A stretch of DNA of 40,584 nt from Bathymodiolus heckerae thiotrophic gill symbiont (GCF_900180345.1 NZ_FXLV01000005.1:1-40584), one strand, 5' to 3'; positions 16,925-26,713 are shown, counted from the first letter of the stretch. Notes: generated from the sequence alone by a model not told the origin. Numbers and translations: made by a program.

Positions 16925-17761
16925 ATGCAAAAGTCTGTTTTAATTACAGGTTGCTCCAGTGGCATTGGGTTGTGCGTAGCTTTAGGCTTACAGCAAGCAG
17001 GCTACCAAGTATTTGCCACTGCGAGGCAAAATAAGGATGTGGAACGACTTAAAACTCAGGGGTTTGAGGCATTGCAGTTAGATTTAGCTTCGTCTGAGTC
17101 AATCAATACGGCAATGAGTGCTGTTTTTGCAAAAACTGATAGACTTTATGGCTTAATTCATAACGGTGCTTATGGGCAAGTAGGGGCGTTGGAAGATGTG
17201 TCCCGCTATGCGTTAGAACAACAATTTCAAACCAATGTATTTGGTTGGCACGAATTAACCAATTTGGTTTTGCCAATAATGAAACGCCAAAATGAAGGGC
17301 GTATTATTTACCTAAGTTCAATATTAGGCTTTGTAGCAATGCCATTTCGTGGGTCGTATAATGCATCTAAATTTGCGATTGAAGGCTTGGTCAATACATT
17401 GCGTTTAGAATTGTCAAATACCCAAATTCAGTTGTCCTTAATCCAGCCTGGACCAATCGAATCTGAGTTTAGAGCCAATGCCTACAAGGCATTTTCCAAA
17501 CATATTGATAGGGAAAATAGCGATTATAAGACCAATTATCAAAAGATGGTTGAGCGCTTGCAATCAAAAAATTTGGCAGATTTTACTTTACCCGCAGAAG
17601 CGGTGCTAAAATGTTGCCTACATGCACTTAGTGCAAAGCAGGCAAAAATTCATTACCGGGTAACATTCCCAACAAAATTGTTTGCAATATTAATCAGACT
17701 GTTACCGACTTGGTTAATGGATAAGATACTAAATAAAGCGGGTAGCAGCGGAGAAAAATAA
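16925..17761 (+). CDS. Short-chain dehydrogenase/reductase family oxidoreductase
   Basis: About 278 residues. The NAD(P)-binding motif is TGCSSGIG (8-15), with the NNAG-like position as HNGAYG, the catalytic Ser in IYLSSILGF and the catalytic YxxxK in SYNASKF. The family is certain but the substrate is not. ATG 16925 lies 2 bp after the pcnB stop and agrees with the usual SDR N-terminus; an upstream in-frame start would overlap pcnB. Its TAA overlaps the xseB ATG (TAATG), so it is probably cotranslated with xseB. Confidence 0.88.
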   Translation: MQKSVLITGCSSGIGLCVALGLQQAGYQVFATARQNKDVERLKTQGFEALQLDLASSESINTAMSAVFAKTDRLYGLIHNGAYGQVGALEDVSRYALEQQFQTNVFGWHELTNLVLPIMKRQNEGRIIYLSSILGFVAMPFRGSYNASKFAIEGLVNTLRLELSNTQIQLSLIQPGPIESEFRANAYKAFSKHIDRENSDYKTNYQKMVERLQSKNLADFTLPAEAVLKCCLHALSAKQAKIHYRVTFPTKLFAILIRLLPTWLMDKILNKAGSSGEK

Positions 17762-17988
17762 TGGCAGAAAAATTTGATTTTAATAAGGGCTTAAGTGAAC
17801 TTGAGGATATTGTGAAGACAATGGAATCAGGAGATTTGAGCCTAGAAGATTCTTTAAAACGCTTTGAGCAGGGTGTGATATTGACCCGCCAATGTCAAAC
17901 AGCACTGAGTGAGGCAGAACAAAAAATATCCCTGCTTAGTGCAGCTGATGGCTATCAAGCCCAGCAACCTTTGGATAAAGAATCGTAA
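17761..17988 (+). CDS. xseB: Exodeoxyribonuclease VII small subunit
   Basis: A 75-residue helical protein with the family pattern FNKGLSELEDIVKTMESGDLSLEDSLKRFEQGV. Together with XseA it forms the single-strand nuclease ExoVII; xseA is not in the window. Placement directly before ispA is the common gammaproteobacterial arrangement. The start overlaps the SDR stop by one base, and ispA begins 1 bp after the stop. Confidence 0.95.
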   Translation: MAEKFDFNKGLSELEDIVKTMESGDLSLEDSLKRFEQGVILTRQCQTALSEAEQKISLLSAADGYQAQQPLDKES

Positions 17989-17989
17989 A

Positions 17990-18835
17990 ATGAACTATGT
18001 GCAGCGTGTTGACCAGTGCCTAGACAGGGTTTTATCTAATCAGGGCAGTTTAACCGAGGCAATGCGTTACAGCGTTTTGTCTAACGGCAAGCGTTTTCGA
18101 CCAATTTTAACCTACACTGTTGCCAATACTTTTGGCGCTAATCTTGATTTGGCAGATTCTAGCGCCTGTGCAGTGGAGCTGATTCATGCCTATTCTTTAA
18201 TCCATGATGATTTGCCTGCTATGGATGATGATGATATTCGCCACAACCAACCCGCTTGTCATAAGCGTTTTGGCGAGGCACAAGCCATCTTGGCAGGCGA
18301 TGGTTTGCAGGCGTTGGCTTTTGAGGTTTTGGCAAGTGATGTGCAGTTATCAACGAAAATAAGGATTGATTTACTACAAACACTGACCCATGCAGCTTTT
18401 GAGATGGCAGAAGGTCAGTCGATTGATTTAAGCGTGGCTGCACAAACGGTGGGTATTGATATTTTACAAAATATGCATCAGAAAAAAACAGGTGCTTTGC
18501 TTGGCTGTGCAATTAAACTGGGTGCTTTGGTTGCTGATACCTGTAATGAGAAGGAGCTACAAATTTTAGGGCGTTTTGCTGCAAATATTGGCTTGGCATA
18601 TCAAATTCAGGACGATGTGCTAGATGTGCTGACTCCTGAAGAAATATTGGGCAAAAAACAGAATTCCGATGCAGATAAAAACAAGCCCACTTACCCTACT
18701 TTGTTAGGCTTGGAGGTCTCGAAAATCAAGTATGAGAATCTTTATCAGCGTGCTTTTAGTGATTTGGATACACTTGATGTAGATATAGTGCAATTAAAGG
18801 CTTTAACGGTTAAATTACAGAGTAGAAAATTTTAA
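17990..18835 (+). CDS. ispA: Farnesyl diphosphate synthase (geranyltranstransferase)
   Basis: 281 residues. The first aspartate-rich motif lies in LIHDDLPAMDDDDIRHNQPACH and the second in YQIQDDVLDV, and GKRFRPILTY carries the conserved Lys/Arg. It condenses DMAPP or GPP with IPP to farnesyl diphosphate for ubiquinone side chains and undecaprenyl carriers. I start at ATG 17990, immediately after xseB, because the longer open frame overlaps xseB out of phase. The dxs gene, a frequent next neighbour, is replaced by convergent fabH, whose stop overlaps that of ispA by 4 bp. Confidence 0.94.
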   Translation: MNYVQRVDQCLDRVLSNQGSLTEAMRYSVLSNGKRFRPILTYTVANTFGANLDLADSSACAVELIHAYSLIHDDLPAMDDDDIRHNQPACHKRFGEAQAILAGDGLQALAFEVLASDVQLSTKIRIDLLQTLTHAAFEMAEGQSIDLSVAAQTVGIDILQNMHQKKTGALLGCAIKLGALVADTCNEKELQILGRFAANIGLAYQIQDDVLDVLTPEEILGKKQNSDADKNKPTYPTLLGLEVSKIKYENLYQRAFSDLDTLDVDIVQLKALTVKLQSRKF

Positions 18836-19776
18836 AACTTAAGTAGAATACCGCCCCAACTAAAGCCACTGCCGATACCCTCAAGCAATAGCGTGTGTCC
18901 TTTTTGAATGCGGCCATCACGCACGGCTATATCAAGTGCCAAGGGGATTGAGGCGGCAGAAGTGTTGCCGTGCTTATCTAAGGTAACAATGACCTTGCTC
19001 ATTGGGGTGTTAATGCGCTTGGCAACGGCTGAAATAATGCGAATATTGGCCTGATGTGGTACCATCCAGTCTAGATCCTCTGAGGTTAGGTTGCAGACTG
19101 ACAATGTGTCTTGTGCCAAAGATGACAACTGACTAACGGCAATCTTAAAGACTTCGTTGCCTGCCATCTCAATAAAGCCTGTTTCGTTGATGTAGTTATT
19201 ATTCACTTGCAAAGAAGATAAATAATTGCCATCACTAAAGAGTTTTGAATGCAAAATTCCTGTCTCTTCGCTGCCACTAAGCACAACAGCGCCAGCACCA
19301 TCACCAAACAAAACAGCTGTAGATCGGTCGCTCCAATCTACAATGCGTGACAAGGTCTCACTGCCAACAATCAATATTTTGTTGGCTGTACCAGTTTTAA
19401 TATATTGCTCGGCAGTCGTTAGTGCAAAGACAAAGCCCGCACAAACTGATTGCAAATCAAAGGCAGGGCAGTTAGCACCAATGGCGTTTTGCAACATGGT
19501 GGCAGTTGCTGGGAAAATTTTATCAGGGGTAGTGGTGGCCAAAATAATCAAATCCAATTCACTGGCATTAATGCCTGCCATTTCTAGCGCATTATTGGCT
19601 GCAATTACACCTAAATCACAAGTACTTTCATTGGTAACGACGTGCCTTTCTTTGATGCCTGTTCTGCTGGTAATCCACTCATCCGAGGTGTCAATCGTCT
19701 TAGATAAGTCGTCATTAGTAACAATCTTTGGCGGCAAGTAAGATCCAGTGCCGATAATTCTTGCAAATTTATTCAT
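18832..19776 (-). CDS. fabH: 3-oxoacyl-ACP synthase III
   Basis: A 314-residue enzyme that starts type II fatty acid synthesis by condensing acetyl-CoA with malonyl-ACP. The catalytic triad is visible: C112 in SVCAGF, H241 in VPHQANIR and N271 in HGNTSAAS. Its start overlaps the end of plsX by 8 bp, suggesting tight coupling. It is the last gene of the yceD-rpmF-plsX-fabH block, which links fatty acid and phospholipid initiation to ribosome supply. Confidence 0.97.
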   Translation of the reverse strand: MNKFARIIGTGSYLPPKIVTNDDLSKTIDTSDEWITSRTGIKERHVVTNESTCDLGVIAANNALEMAGINASELDLIILATTTPDKIFPATATMLQNAIGANCPAFDLQSVCAGFVFALTTAEQYIKTGTANKILIVGSETLSRIVDWSDRSTAVLFGDGAGAVVLSGSEETGILHSKLFSDGNYLSSLQVNNNYINETGFIEMAGNEVFKIAVSQLSSLAQDTLSVCNLTSEDLDWMVPHQANIRIISAVAKRINTPMSKVIVTLDKHGNTSAASIPLALDIAVRDGRIQKGHTLLLEGIGSGFSWGGILLKF

Positions 19777-20785
19777 GAGTTTGTTGTCCTACTTGTTTTG
19801 TTATTTTCTCAGTAATTTTAGCTTGCACCTCAAGGTATGCTTCTTTAATTGCCTGAAAAAACGAATCAACATCAGCGCCGCCATGGCTTTTGACGACAAC
19901 ACCACGCAACCCTAACAGACTAGCACCATTGTATTTTCCAGGGTTAAGACTGGCTTTAAAATCTTTTAAAACAGGGGTGGCAATCAGGGCAATCAGTTTG
20001 GTAAAGATATTTTTAGTGAAGGCTTGTTTGAGATAATGACCCATCATAGAGGCCACGCCTTCGCTGGCTTTAAGGGCAATATTGCCTTCAAAACCATCAC
20101 AAACCACTAAATCAACTGTGCCTTTGTAAATGTCATCGCCCTCAACAAAACCGACATAATTAAGGTCTGAGGCTTTGAGTAATTCTGCTGTTTGCTTGAT
20201 CTTATCATTGCCTTTCATCTCTTCTTCTCCAATGTTTAGCAAGCCAACAGTGGGTAAGGCAATGTTCTCAGTGTATTTAACGGCAATAGAGCCCATAACT
20301 GCAAACTCAAGTAATGCCTCAGGCTTAGAATCAACATTTGCACCCAAATCCAGCATATGTGTGTGTCCATTCATGGTTGGCATGCGACCCATAATAGCAG
20401 GGCGGTCAACGCCCTTGATGGTTTTAAGCACAAAGCGAGAAATCGCCATCAATGCACCAGTATTACCAGCACTGACACAAGCATCAACGGAGTTGTCTTT
20501 GACTAAATTGATGGCGACACGCATAGAAGAATCTTTCTTCTTGCGTAGTGCTGTTGAGGGTGATTCACACATAGCAACAACTTCACTGGCATGGGCAATG
20601 CTAAAACGCTTGGCGTGTTTTTGAGCACTGATGTTTTTGTCAAACTCTGCCTGAATACTAGACTTATCACCCACAAAAACCAGATGTAAATCTGAAAATG
20701 CGATTAGCGCCTTAATGCCCGCTGCAACAGTCGTGGGTATCCCGCGGTCGCCCCCCGAAGCATCAATTGACACCTTAATTGTCAT
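19769..20785 (-). CDS. plsX: Phosphate acyltransferase
   Basis: A 338-residue enzyme that converts acyl-ACP to acyl-phosphate for the PlsY route to phosphatidic acid. The N-terminal KVSIDASGGDRG, the SAGNTGALMA loop, DLGANVDSKPE and the C-terminal GLRGVVVKSHGGAD are family hallmarks. ATG 20785 is preferred over the upstream TTG codons because AGGA lies 7 bp before it and MTIKVSIDASGGD is a typical start. The ACP-independent PlsC for the next acylation is also in this window (34836-35561). Confidence 0.96.
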   Translation of the reverse strand: MTIKVSIDASGGDRGIPTTVAAGIKALIAFSDLHLVFVGDKSSIQAEFDKNISAQKHAKRFSIAHASEVVAMCESPSTALRKKKDSSMRVAINLVKDNSVDACVSAGNTGALMAISRFVLKTIKGVDRPAIMGRMPTMNGHTHMLDLGANVDSKPEALLEFAVMGSIAVKYTENIALPTVGLLNIGEEEMKGNDKIKQTAELLKASDLNYVGFVEGDDIYKGTVDLVVCDGFEGNIALKASEGVASMMGHYLKQAFTKNIFTKLIALIATPVLKDFKASLNPGKYNGASLLGLRGVVVKSHGGADVDSFFQAIKEAYLEVQAKITEKITKQVGQQTHE

Positions 20786-20806
20786 CAACAATCCTAATAA
20801 AATATT

Positions 20807-21004
20807 CTAGGCTTCTACTTCTGGAATATCTTGTGTTTTATTAATCACTTGTTTGCCACGGTAGTAGCCATCAGCGGTAATGTGGTGACGCAAGTGTGTT
20901 TCACCCGTTTCTTGGTCTTCAGACAAAGTTGGGCTTGCTAGTGCATTATGAGAGCGACGCATGCCTCTCTTTGAAGGGGTTTTTCTACTTTTTTGTACGG
21001 CCAT
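20807..21004 (-). CDS. rpmF: 50S ribosomal protein L32
   Basis: A 65-residue ribosomal protein starting [22 protein letters not shown] and continuing with the [15 protein letters not shown] segment. It is slightly longer than E. coli L32 (57), with an acidic C-terminal end. The position between yceD and plsX is strongly conserved in Proteobacteria. The zinc cysteines found in some L32 forms are absent, as in other gammaproteobacteria. Confidence 0.97.
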   Translation of the reverse strand: MAVQKSRKTPSKRGMRRSHNALASPTLSEDQETGETHLRHHITADGYYRGKQVINKTQDIPEVEA

Positions 21005-21007
21005 TTT

Positions 21008-21517
21008 TTACTCCTTAGTTGTGTTCTTTAATTGTTGTAATATTGCAAAAGGGTTTTCACGCTTTTGTTGATTTATTGGCTGTGTGTCTTGATACGATGC
21101 GCATTTATGTTTATGCATAGGCGTCATCGGAATCACTATTAACACTTCATCCGTTATAAATTCAATGGTTGAAAATTCTTCGTCAGTATTCAGAATTGTC
21201 TCAAAGCTAGCACTTAATGTTTCGCCTTGCTGTTCATTTTGCAAAAAAGCAAGCTGAAATTTAGGCTGTAAATGAAGACTGACTTCATCTAAGCACCGTT
21301 GGCAGGTAAGTGCCGCATCCAGTTTAATTTCACCTTTAATACAAGGGATTTTACCTTCTTCAAGATTAAAACTAAGTTTTACATCAACCGTTGAATCTTG
21401 GTTGCTAAGCAATTTGCTGATTCTAGGTAAATCCTTCACTTGATAGCGCTGTGAAAAGGTTAGTGATCTAGAGGCAAACCTAAAAAGTTTAATCGTATCT
21501 GGTATTCCTTGTTTCAT
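21008..21517 (-). CDS. yceD: YceD / DUF177 family protein, 23S rRNA accumulation factor
   Basis: A 169-residue protein with the DUF177 cysteine pair CQRCLDEV in the middle, preceded by GEIKLDAALT, and a later MHKHKCAS segment. Bacterial YceD is needed for proper 23S rRNA accumulation and is nearly always upstream of rpmF, as here (3-bp gap). The molecular activity of the family is not settled. Confidence 0.9.
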   Translation of the reverse strand: MKQGIPDTIKLFRFASRSLTFSQRYQVKDLPRISKLLSNQDSTVDVKLSFNLEEGKIPCIKGEIKLDAALTCQRCLDEVSLHLQPKFQLAFLQNEQQGETLSASFETILNTDEEFSTIEFITDEVLIVIPMTPMHKHKCASYQDTQPINQQKRENPFAILQQLKNTTKE

Positions 21518-21561
21518 TGCAAAAACTTGACAATTTTACCAAAAAAACCAAGCTTTAGGCA

Positions 21562-22308
21562 TTAAGTTTTCAAGCGCTGTCTGTTGGCTTCAAACAAAGC
21601 AATACCCGTTGCTACCGACACATTTAGGCTTTCTACATTACCTTGCATAGGAATTATTACCAGTTCATCGCAAGATTTTTTGGTGAGTGAGCGCAATCCA
21701 GAGCCTTCAGAGCCCATAATGATCGCACTGGGCGAGGTTAAATCGATTTGGTAGAGTGATTTATCGGTTGAACTATCTAAGCCTACTACCCAAATATTTT
21801 GCTCTTTCAGCGCTTTAATCGTGCGTGATAAATTCGTTACCGAGAAGATTTTAAGTTGATTAAGTGCACCAGCTGAAGTTTTATGTACCAAAGCATTGAC
21901 AGGTGCCGACCCATCTTTGTTAATGACTACGCAATCCGCGCCTGCGGCGTTAGCACTGCGTAAGCAAGCGCCTAAGTTTCTTGGGTCTTGTATTGAGTCT
22001 AAAATTAAGATTAATGCTGTTTTTTCTAGTTTGGCAATGTGCTGCATTAGCCCGTCTTGATTGGGTAGGGCGGGCAGTAATATTTCAGCAGCAATACCTT
22101 GATGGGTTTGATTTTTAGTGAGCTTATCCAGCTGTTGTTTCGTTGAGCGTTGCGTGTTGATACCGAGTTTATCAAGTTGGGTAATAAGGGTATTTAGGCG
22201 TTTGTCATGACGATTGTCCAGCGTAAATGTTTTAACTAAGCACTCTGGATTGGTGTCTAATTGTGCTTGGATTGCGTGAAACCCAAAGATGATGATGGAC
22301 TTGGACAT
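21562..22308 (-). CDS. rlmB: 23S rRNA (guanosine-2251-2'-O)-methyltransferase
   Basis: A 248-residue SPOUT methyltransferase. The N-terminal substrate-binding domain (1-80) begins IIFGFHAIQAQL. The three SpoU motifs are LDSIQDPRNLGACLRSANAAG, IIMGSEGSGL and IPMQGNVESLNVSVATGIALFE, forming the knotted AdoMet site. It methylates the P-loop of 23S rRNA. It lies 3 bp after surA in the same direction, an unusual partner, since pdxA or ksgA commonly follows surA. Confidence 0.94.
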   Translation of the reverse strand: MSKSIIIFGFHAIQAQLDTNPECLVKTFTLDNRHDKRLNTLITQLDKLGINTQRSTKQQLDKLTKNQTHQGIAAEILLPALPNQDGLMQHIAKLEKTALILILDSIQDPRNLGACLRSANAAGADCVVINKDGSAPVNALVHKTSAGALNQLKIFSVTNLSRTIKALKEQNIWVVGLDSSTDKSLYQIDLTSPSAIIMGSEGSGLRSLTKKSCDELVIIPMQGNVESLNVSVATGIALFEANRQRLKT

Positions 22309-22311
22309 ATA

Positions 22312-23208
22312 TTAGAGTTTGTGTTCAAAAATCTCTATGTAGGCTTTTTTTCGTAGTGTTTTTAGCCAATCTTGAAAAAAAATGTGTTGTTTGGATTGAA
22401 TGAGCTGTGCCCTAACAGTGATAAGATTTATATCAACCTTGCGTTGAGCAATAATTTTAATAATGCGCCAGTCTTTCGCTGTTTTAAAGGGTTTAGAGAC
22501 CTCATCAGTGTTAAGGTTTTTTAGTTGTTGCTGGAACACCGTAGGAAGTTTTTCTTGCACTAGCCAATCAGTTTCTCCGCCATTTTCATAAGAAAAGTCT
22601 TGCGAATGTAGTTTTGCAAGACTGGAAAATGTGGTGCCATTTTTAATTTCTTTACTTAATCCTGTTAAAAATTGTTTGATTGAATCATCTTTAGATTGTG
22701 GCAAGGAATCGGTTTTTTCAACAGCACTGATTACAATCTGAGCGATTTTAATTTGCTCCACTAACTGTGTATTTTTATTAGGGTTTTTAGCCAGATAGTT
22801 GTCAATTTCTGCCTGTGTTATTGTAATATTGGCGCGTTGTAAAACAAATTGTTCAAGTCCTTTGAGAGAAAGCTGTTGAGAGATATTGTCAACAATTTCA
22901 GCAAATTGATTGTTAGACTGTAATTGTGCCAAAGTAATGCTGTTTTGCTTAGCAACATCAGCCAGCATTGCCTTGATGGTTTCTGGTCTAGGTTTAATGC
23001 CTAGTGATTGTACTTTTTCTGCTTGTAGCACCAAGTTGATTTGTTGTTCAACCAGCGCTATTTTTTGTGCCTTGGTTTTGGTTTTTTTTATTTGAACACT
23101 GATACTGTCTAGAGTAATGACAGTGTCATTAACGATAGCAATAATGCTATTGGGCGATGCCAAGGCGTTGAATGAAAAAGTAAAGGCAAGGGTAAAAAAA
23201 AGTTTCAT
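22312..23208 (-). CDS. surA: Periplasmic chaperone / peptidyl-prolyl isomerase SurA, short form
   Basis: A 298-residue protein with a signal peptide (cleavage after ALA near residue 17). The N-terminal chaperone domain (about 18-135) begins SIIAIVNDTVITLDSI. A single parvulin domain (about 148-260) has LAKLHSQDFSYENGGETDWL and the strand EVSKPFKTAKDWRIIKI, and a C-terminal helix closes the fold. E. coli SurA has two parvulin domains and 428 residues, so one domain is missing here. It escorts outer membrane proteins such as LptD, whose gene lies directly upstream and whose stop overlaps this start (TAATG). Confidence 0.88.
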   Translation of the reverse strand: MKLFFTLAFTFSFNALASPNSIIAIVNDTVITLDSISVQIKKTKTKAQKIALVEQQINLVLQAEKVQSLGIKPRPETIKAMLADVAKQNSITLAQLQSNNQFAEIVDNISQQLSLKGLEQFVLQRANITITQAEIDNYLAKNPNKNTQLVEQIKIAQIVISAVEKTDSLPQSKDDSIKQFLTGLSKEIKNGTTFSSLAKLHSQDFSYENGGETDWLVQEKLPTVFQQQLKNLNTDEVSKPFKTAKDWRIIKIIAQRKVDINLITVRAQLIQSKQHIFFQDWLKTLRKKAYIEIFEHKL

Positions 23209-25397
23209 TATTTGTCCAAGTTAGCTAAATAGTTTGGTATTTCTTCTTTTAGGCGTTCTGCCAAGCTAGAATCGCTAGAGGCTAAGCCCTTAAGTACTAA
23301 TTCAAATTTTGTCACTGTGTCATAACTGCCATCATTTAGGTGTTGCTTAAAGCGTGCTATGCGTATTGCATAACAACAAGATTCATACGCAATACCAGCC
23401 GTTTTTCTGTTGGTGATTGAGTTAGTTAGGGAGCGATTAATACCAGTAAACAAATGTACTTTTTGAGTAACTGGGTAAGCACCATATACGCCTACGGTTC
23501 TTTGTTCGCCATCATCTGAGTGGGTTAGGCTGATGAATTTTCTAGGGCTTAAAATGTAGCTTAATGCACTGTGGTGCTTGGCGACTTCTTTGCTGTCTGA
23601 GTCGTATTCTAACTCGTTGTTAAAAGTAAACTTATCTAGTGTAAGGTCAGCAGTAGCGGCAATGTTTGAGTAATCTTTTTCTTGGGCAACTAAGTTACCA
23701 GCCTCGTCCAGTTTTGTATCGGATAAATAACGCAATTGAGCAATTTTTAGGCTTAAATAAGTTGCCCCTGTATCATTATCAATAAAATCAGATTCAAGAC
23801 CTAAGGCAATGTCATTGGTTTTTCCAATTCTATCAATACCTGTAAATTTTTTGCCTGAGAATAGATTTTCATAAGAGAAATTTATTGCCTCAGAATCAAA
23901 TTTTTGTAATGCACTTTGGTCTTTTCCTTGAGTGTAATTGTAAGCTAATCTCGGCGTTAGTGTTTGAGTGACGCTTTTGCCAAATAGATTAATATCTCTT
24001 TCAAAAAACAACTTAGAATCCACCCCGAAACTGTAAATAGAGCGGTTTTGGTTTGGTACACTGTCCATTGAGTATTTTGTTTTAGAGATATTAAATCTAG
24101 GTTGTAATGAGTACGCATTGGTTGTAATATCTCGGGTAAATTCTGCTTGAGCGTGGGTGCGAGTGCCTGTTTCTTTACTGGCATCTTGGTGTTTAAATTT
24201 TGTACTAAGTATAGAAAAATTCACTTCTCGATTGCCTAGACCGATGACTTTTTTGTTAATAAAGATCTTAGGTGCCCGTGTGTATTCTGCCTTGCCGTTA
24301 TTAACCAATTGCTCGTTTTCAGCAAATATTGAGGTATTAATATTGGTTTTTTTGTTTTCATAAGACAGATTAACAGAAGATTGCAATAAATCCTTTGAGG
24401 TACCACTGTGTGCGATTTCTTTAAAATAATCCTTGTCTGATACACGATTACTTACTATGTTTAATTCGGTGTTGGTATTTAAAGAGAGATCTAGTTCAGC
24501 GTCAATTAACCAGCGTTTTTCTTTACTAATCTTGTCTTTGTCTAAATAATGTCCTTCAATTTCAATACGACCTCGATTAAGAACTGAGACGAGTTGGCGA
24601 TATTTGCCTTCAATCACACGGCCTCGAGTGGACGCTTGATTGAGTGTTAATAAAAAATCACGATTAGGCGCAATGTTGAAATAATAAGGAATGCGGATTT
24701 GATAGCCTTTATTTTTATTGACATCTGATTCGTTATAACTAGCAAAACTCGGCGCTAAAAAACCAGAACTTCTGCCTTTCAATACCCATTCATGATATGG
24801 TGAATAGAAGATTGGCACGCCCATAAACTCAACTGTTACATTTTCGGCAACGCCGAGATTGGTTTTTTGGTCAAGTGTTACCTTGTTTGCTTTCATAACC
24901 CAGTCAGTATTACCCACTGGACACAAACTATAGGTTACTGAATCAAAAGTTTGCTTAGTGCCATCGTTTACAATTTTTTGTGCTTGTCCATTAACTTTAC
25001 TTTCTGGATAATGGTATTTGGCTTGTTCAAAAACAGTGTATTTTTTATCGCCTTGTTTTTTCATTACTGCTTTATTGCCAGTTAGCATTATTCGTTTATC
25101 TTGAAATTTAACATGACCACTAGCGCTTGAGATTTTACTGGCTTTTTGTAGGTTTATTTCGTCTGCTGATAGGTAATATTCGGCTGAATTGACAGCAGCA
25201 TTGCCTCTTAAAAGATAGTTGCCATTGCTGACTTCGCTATAGTCTGCGGTAATGTCTAAATTTTCAATGTTTGTAGAAAGCGTTTGCTTGGGAAACAGCA
25301 GTGGTGTACCGCCACAGCCGAGGGCAAATTCTTGCGCTTGGGCGCTAACAGTGCTTGATAATAAAACAATAGTAGAAAGAGCGAGTTGCTTTCTCAT
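23208..25397 (-). CDS. lptD: LPS-assembly outer membrane protein LptD
   Basis: A 729-residue protein with a signal peptide (hydrophobic 5-18, SAQA cleavage region), a periplasmic OstA-like N-domain (about 40-190, repeated hydrophobic strands) and a C-terminal 26-strand beta-barrel. Disulfide cysteines important for LptD maturation appear to be conserved: C28, one in YSLCPVG, and a CC pair in YESCCYAIRI near the C-terminus. With LptE it inserts LPS into the outer leaflet. It is somewhat shorter than the E. coli protein (784). It precedes surA as in most gammaproteobacteria. Confidence 0.95.
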   Translation of the reverse strand: MRKQLALSTIVLLSSTVSAQAQEFALGCGGTPLLFPKQTLSTNIENLDITADYSEVSNGNYLLRGNAAVNSAEYYLSADEINLQKASKISSASGHVKFQDKRIMLTGNKAVMKKQGDKKYTVFEQAKYHYPESKVNGQAQKIVNDGTKQTFDSVTYSLCPVGNTDWVMKANKVTLDQKTNLGVAENVTVEFMGVPIFYSPYHEWVLKGRSSGFLAPSFASYNESDVNKNKGYQIRIPYYFNIAPNRDFLLTLNQASTRGRVIEGKYRQLVSVLNRGRIEIEGHYLDKDKISKEKRWLIDAELDLSLNTNTELNIVSNRVSDKDYFKEIAHSGTSKDLLQSSVNLSYENKKTNINTSIFAENEQLVNNGKAEYTRAPKIFINKKVIGLGNREVNFSILSTKFKHQDASKETGTRTHAQAEFTRDITTNAYSLQPRFNISKTKYSMDSVPNQNRSIYSFGVDSKLFFERDINLFGKSVTQTLTPRLAYNYTQGKDQSALQKFDSEAINFSYENLFSGKKFTGIDRIGKTNDIALGLESDFIDNDTGATYLSLKIAQLRYLSDTKLDEAGNLVAQEKDYSNIAATADLTLDKFTFNNELEYDSDSKEVAKHHSALSYILSPRKFISLTHSDDGEQRTVGVYGAYPVTQKVHLFTGINRSLTNSITNRKTAGIAYESCCYAIRIARFKQHLNDGSYDTVTKFELVLKGLASSDSSLAERLKEEIPNYLANLDK

Positions 25398-25552
25398 GGT
25401 TAATCTCGTGGATAATCTAATTTTTAATGTAATATTTTAACATTATTGAGATTCAGATAATAACTATGTTTTTTATTACTAATAGAATACTTTGATAAGC
25501 AATAGTTTGGGTAAAATAGTATTGGATTTGTAATTTAATATGGAATATTTTA

Positions 25553-26713
25553 ATGGCTTGGAATGACAACAATAATCAAAACCCTTGGGGTACCAACGGT
25601 CAAAAACCACCAGAGTTGGATGAGGTGATTAAAGATTTTAAGAATAAATTTGGTAATATTTTTGGTGGCAATCAGCCTTCATCAAATACCAACACACCTA
25701 GTGCGCCTAAAAAAGGCGGCTTTAAATACATATTCATTCTGGTTTTATTGGTCTGGGCTTTATTAGGTATTTATATTATTGACCCTGCTGAAAAAGGGGT
25801 GGTGCTGCGTTTTGGTGCCTTTCAAGAGGAAACTGGAGAGGGACCACATTGGCACTTACCGTATCCGATTGAGAGCCTAACCCGAATTAATGTCGAACAA
25901 ATTAGAACCGTACAAATTGGCTATCGAGATGCGGTTAGTAATCGTCGTGGTGGCAATGTATCCTCTGAATCGTTAATGCTGACTAAAGATGAAAATATGA
26001 TTGATGCTAAGTTTGCAGTGCAATACAAAATTAACGATGTGCAGGCTTATTTGTTTAATGTTGCCAGTCCTGATTTGACTTTGCGTCATGTGGCTGAAAG
26101 CGCTATTCGTCAGGTGATAGGTCAAAATACCATGGATTATGTGCTAACCGAAGGTCGTGTGGCAGTTGCCGACAGCATTAAAGATAAATCTCAAGAGTTG
26201 CTTAATGCTTATCAAACAGGTTTGATTATTACCACTGTAAATATGCAAGATGCGCAACCGCCAGAGCCAGTGCAAGCGGCGTTTTCCGATGCGGTAAAAG
26301 CGCGTGAAGATAAGCAACGCTTGATTAATGAGGCACAAACTTATGCCAATGATATTTTGCCAAAATCCCGTGGTAAGGCCGCACGAATGCTGGAAGAGGC
26401 GAAAGCGTATAAATCAGAGGTGGTGTCTAAATCAGAAGGTGAAGCGTTTCGTTTCAAACAGATTTTAGCAGAATATGAAAAAGCACCCGTCGTAACCAAA
26501 GAGCGCCTATACCGTGAAACAATGGAGAGTGTACTGGCCAATACCAGCAAAGTGGTGGTGGATTCAAAAGCCAACAGTATGATGTATTTACCGATTGATA
26601 AGTTGATTAATAATACATCACGCACTGAGGTTGTTATTCAAGAAGCGCAACCAGGGCAGTCTGGGCAGAGAAGTGGGCTTAGAGATGTTTTCCGTAATAG
26701 AGAGGTTAGATAA
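25553..26713 (+). CDS. hflK: FtsH protease modulator HflK
   Basis: A 386-residue SPFH/band-7 protein. The Asn/Gly/Pro-rich N-terminus (WNDNNNQNPWGTNGQKPPELDE) is typical of HflK. One membrane helix at about 60-78 is followed by a periplasmic SPFH domain (VVLRFGAFQEETGEGPHWHLPYPIESL) and a long helical region rich in Ala/Glu/Lys at about 265-325. With HflC it forms the cage around FtsH that modulates membrane protein turnover. Its TAA overlaps the hflC ATG by one base. Confidence 0.96.
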   Translation: MAWNDNNNQNPWGTNGQKPPELDEVIKDFKNKFGNIFGGNQPSSNTNTPSAPKKGGFKYIFILVLLVWALLGIYIIDPAEKGVVLRFGAFQEETGEGPHWHLPYPIESLTRINVEQIRTVQIGYRDAVSNRRGGNVSSESLMLTKDENMIDAKFAVQYKINDVQAYLFNVASPDLTLRHVAESAIRQVIGQNTMDYVLTEGRVAVADSIKDKSQELLNAYQTGLIITTVNMQDAQPPEPVQAAFSDAVKAREDKQRLINEAQTYANDILPKSRGKAARMLEEAKAYKSEVVSKSEGEAFRFKQILAEYEKAPVVTKERLYRETMESVLANTSKVVVDSKANSMMYLPIDKLINNTSRTEVVIQEAQPGQSGQRSGLRDVFRNREVR

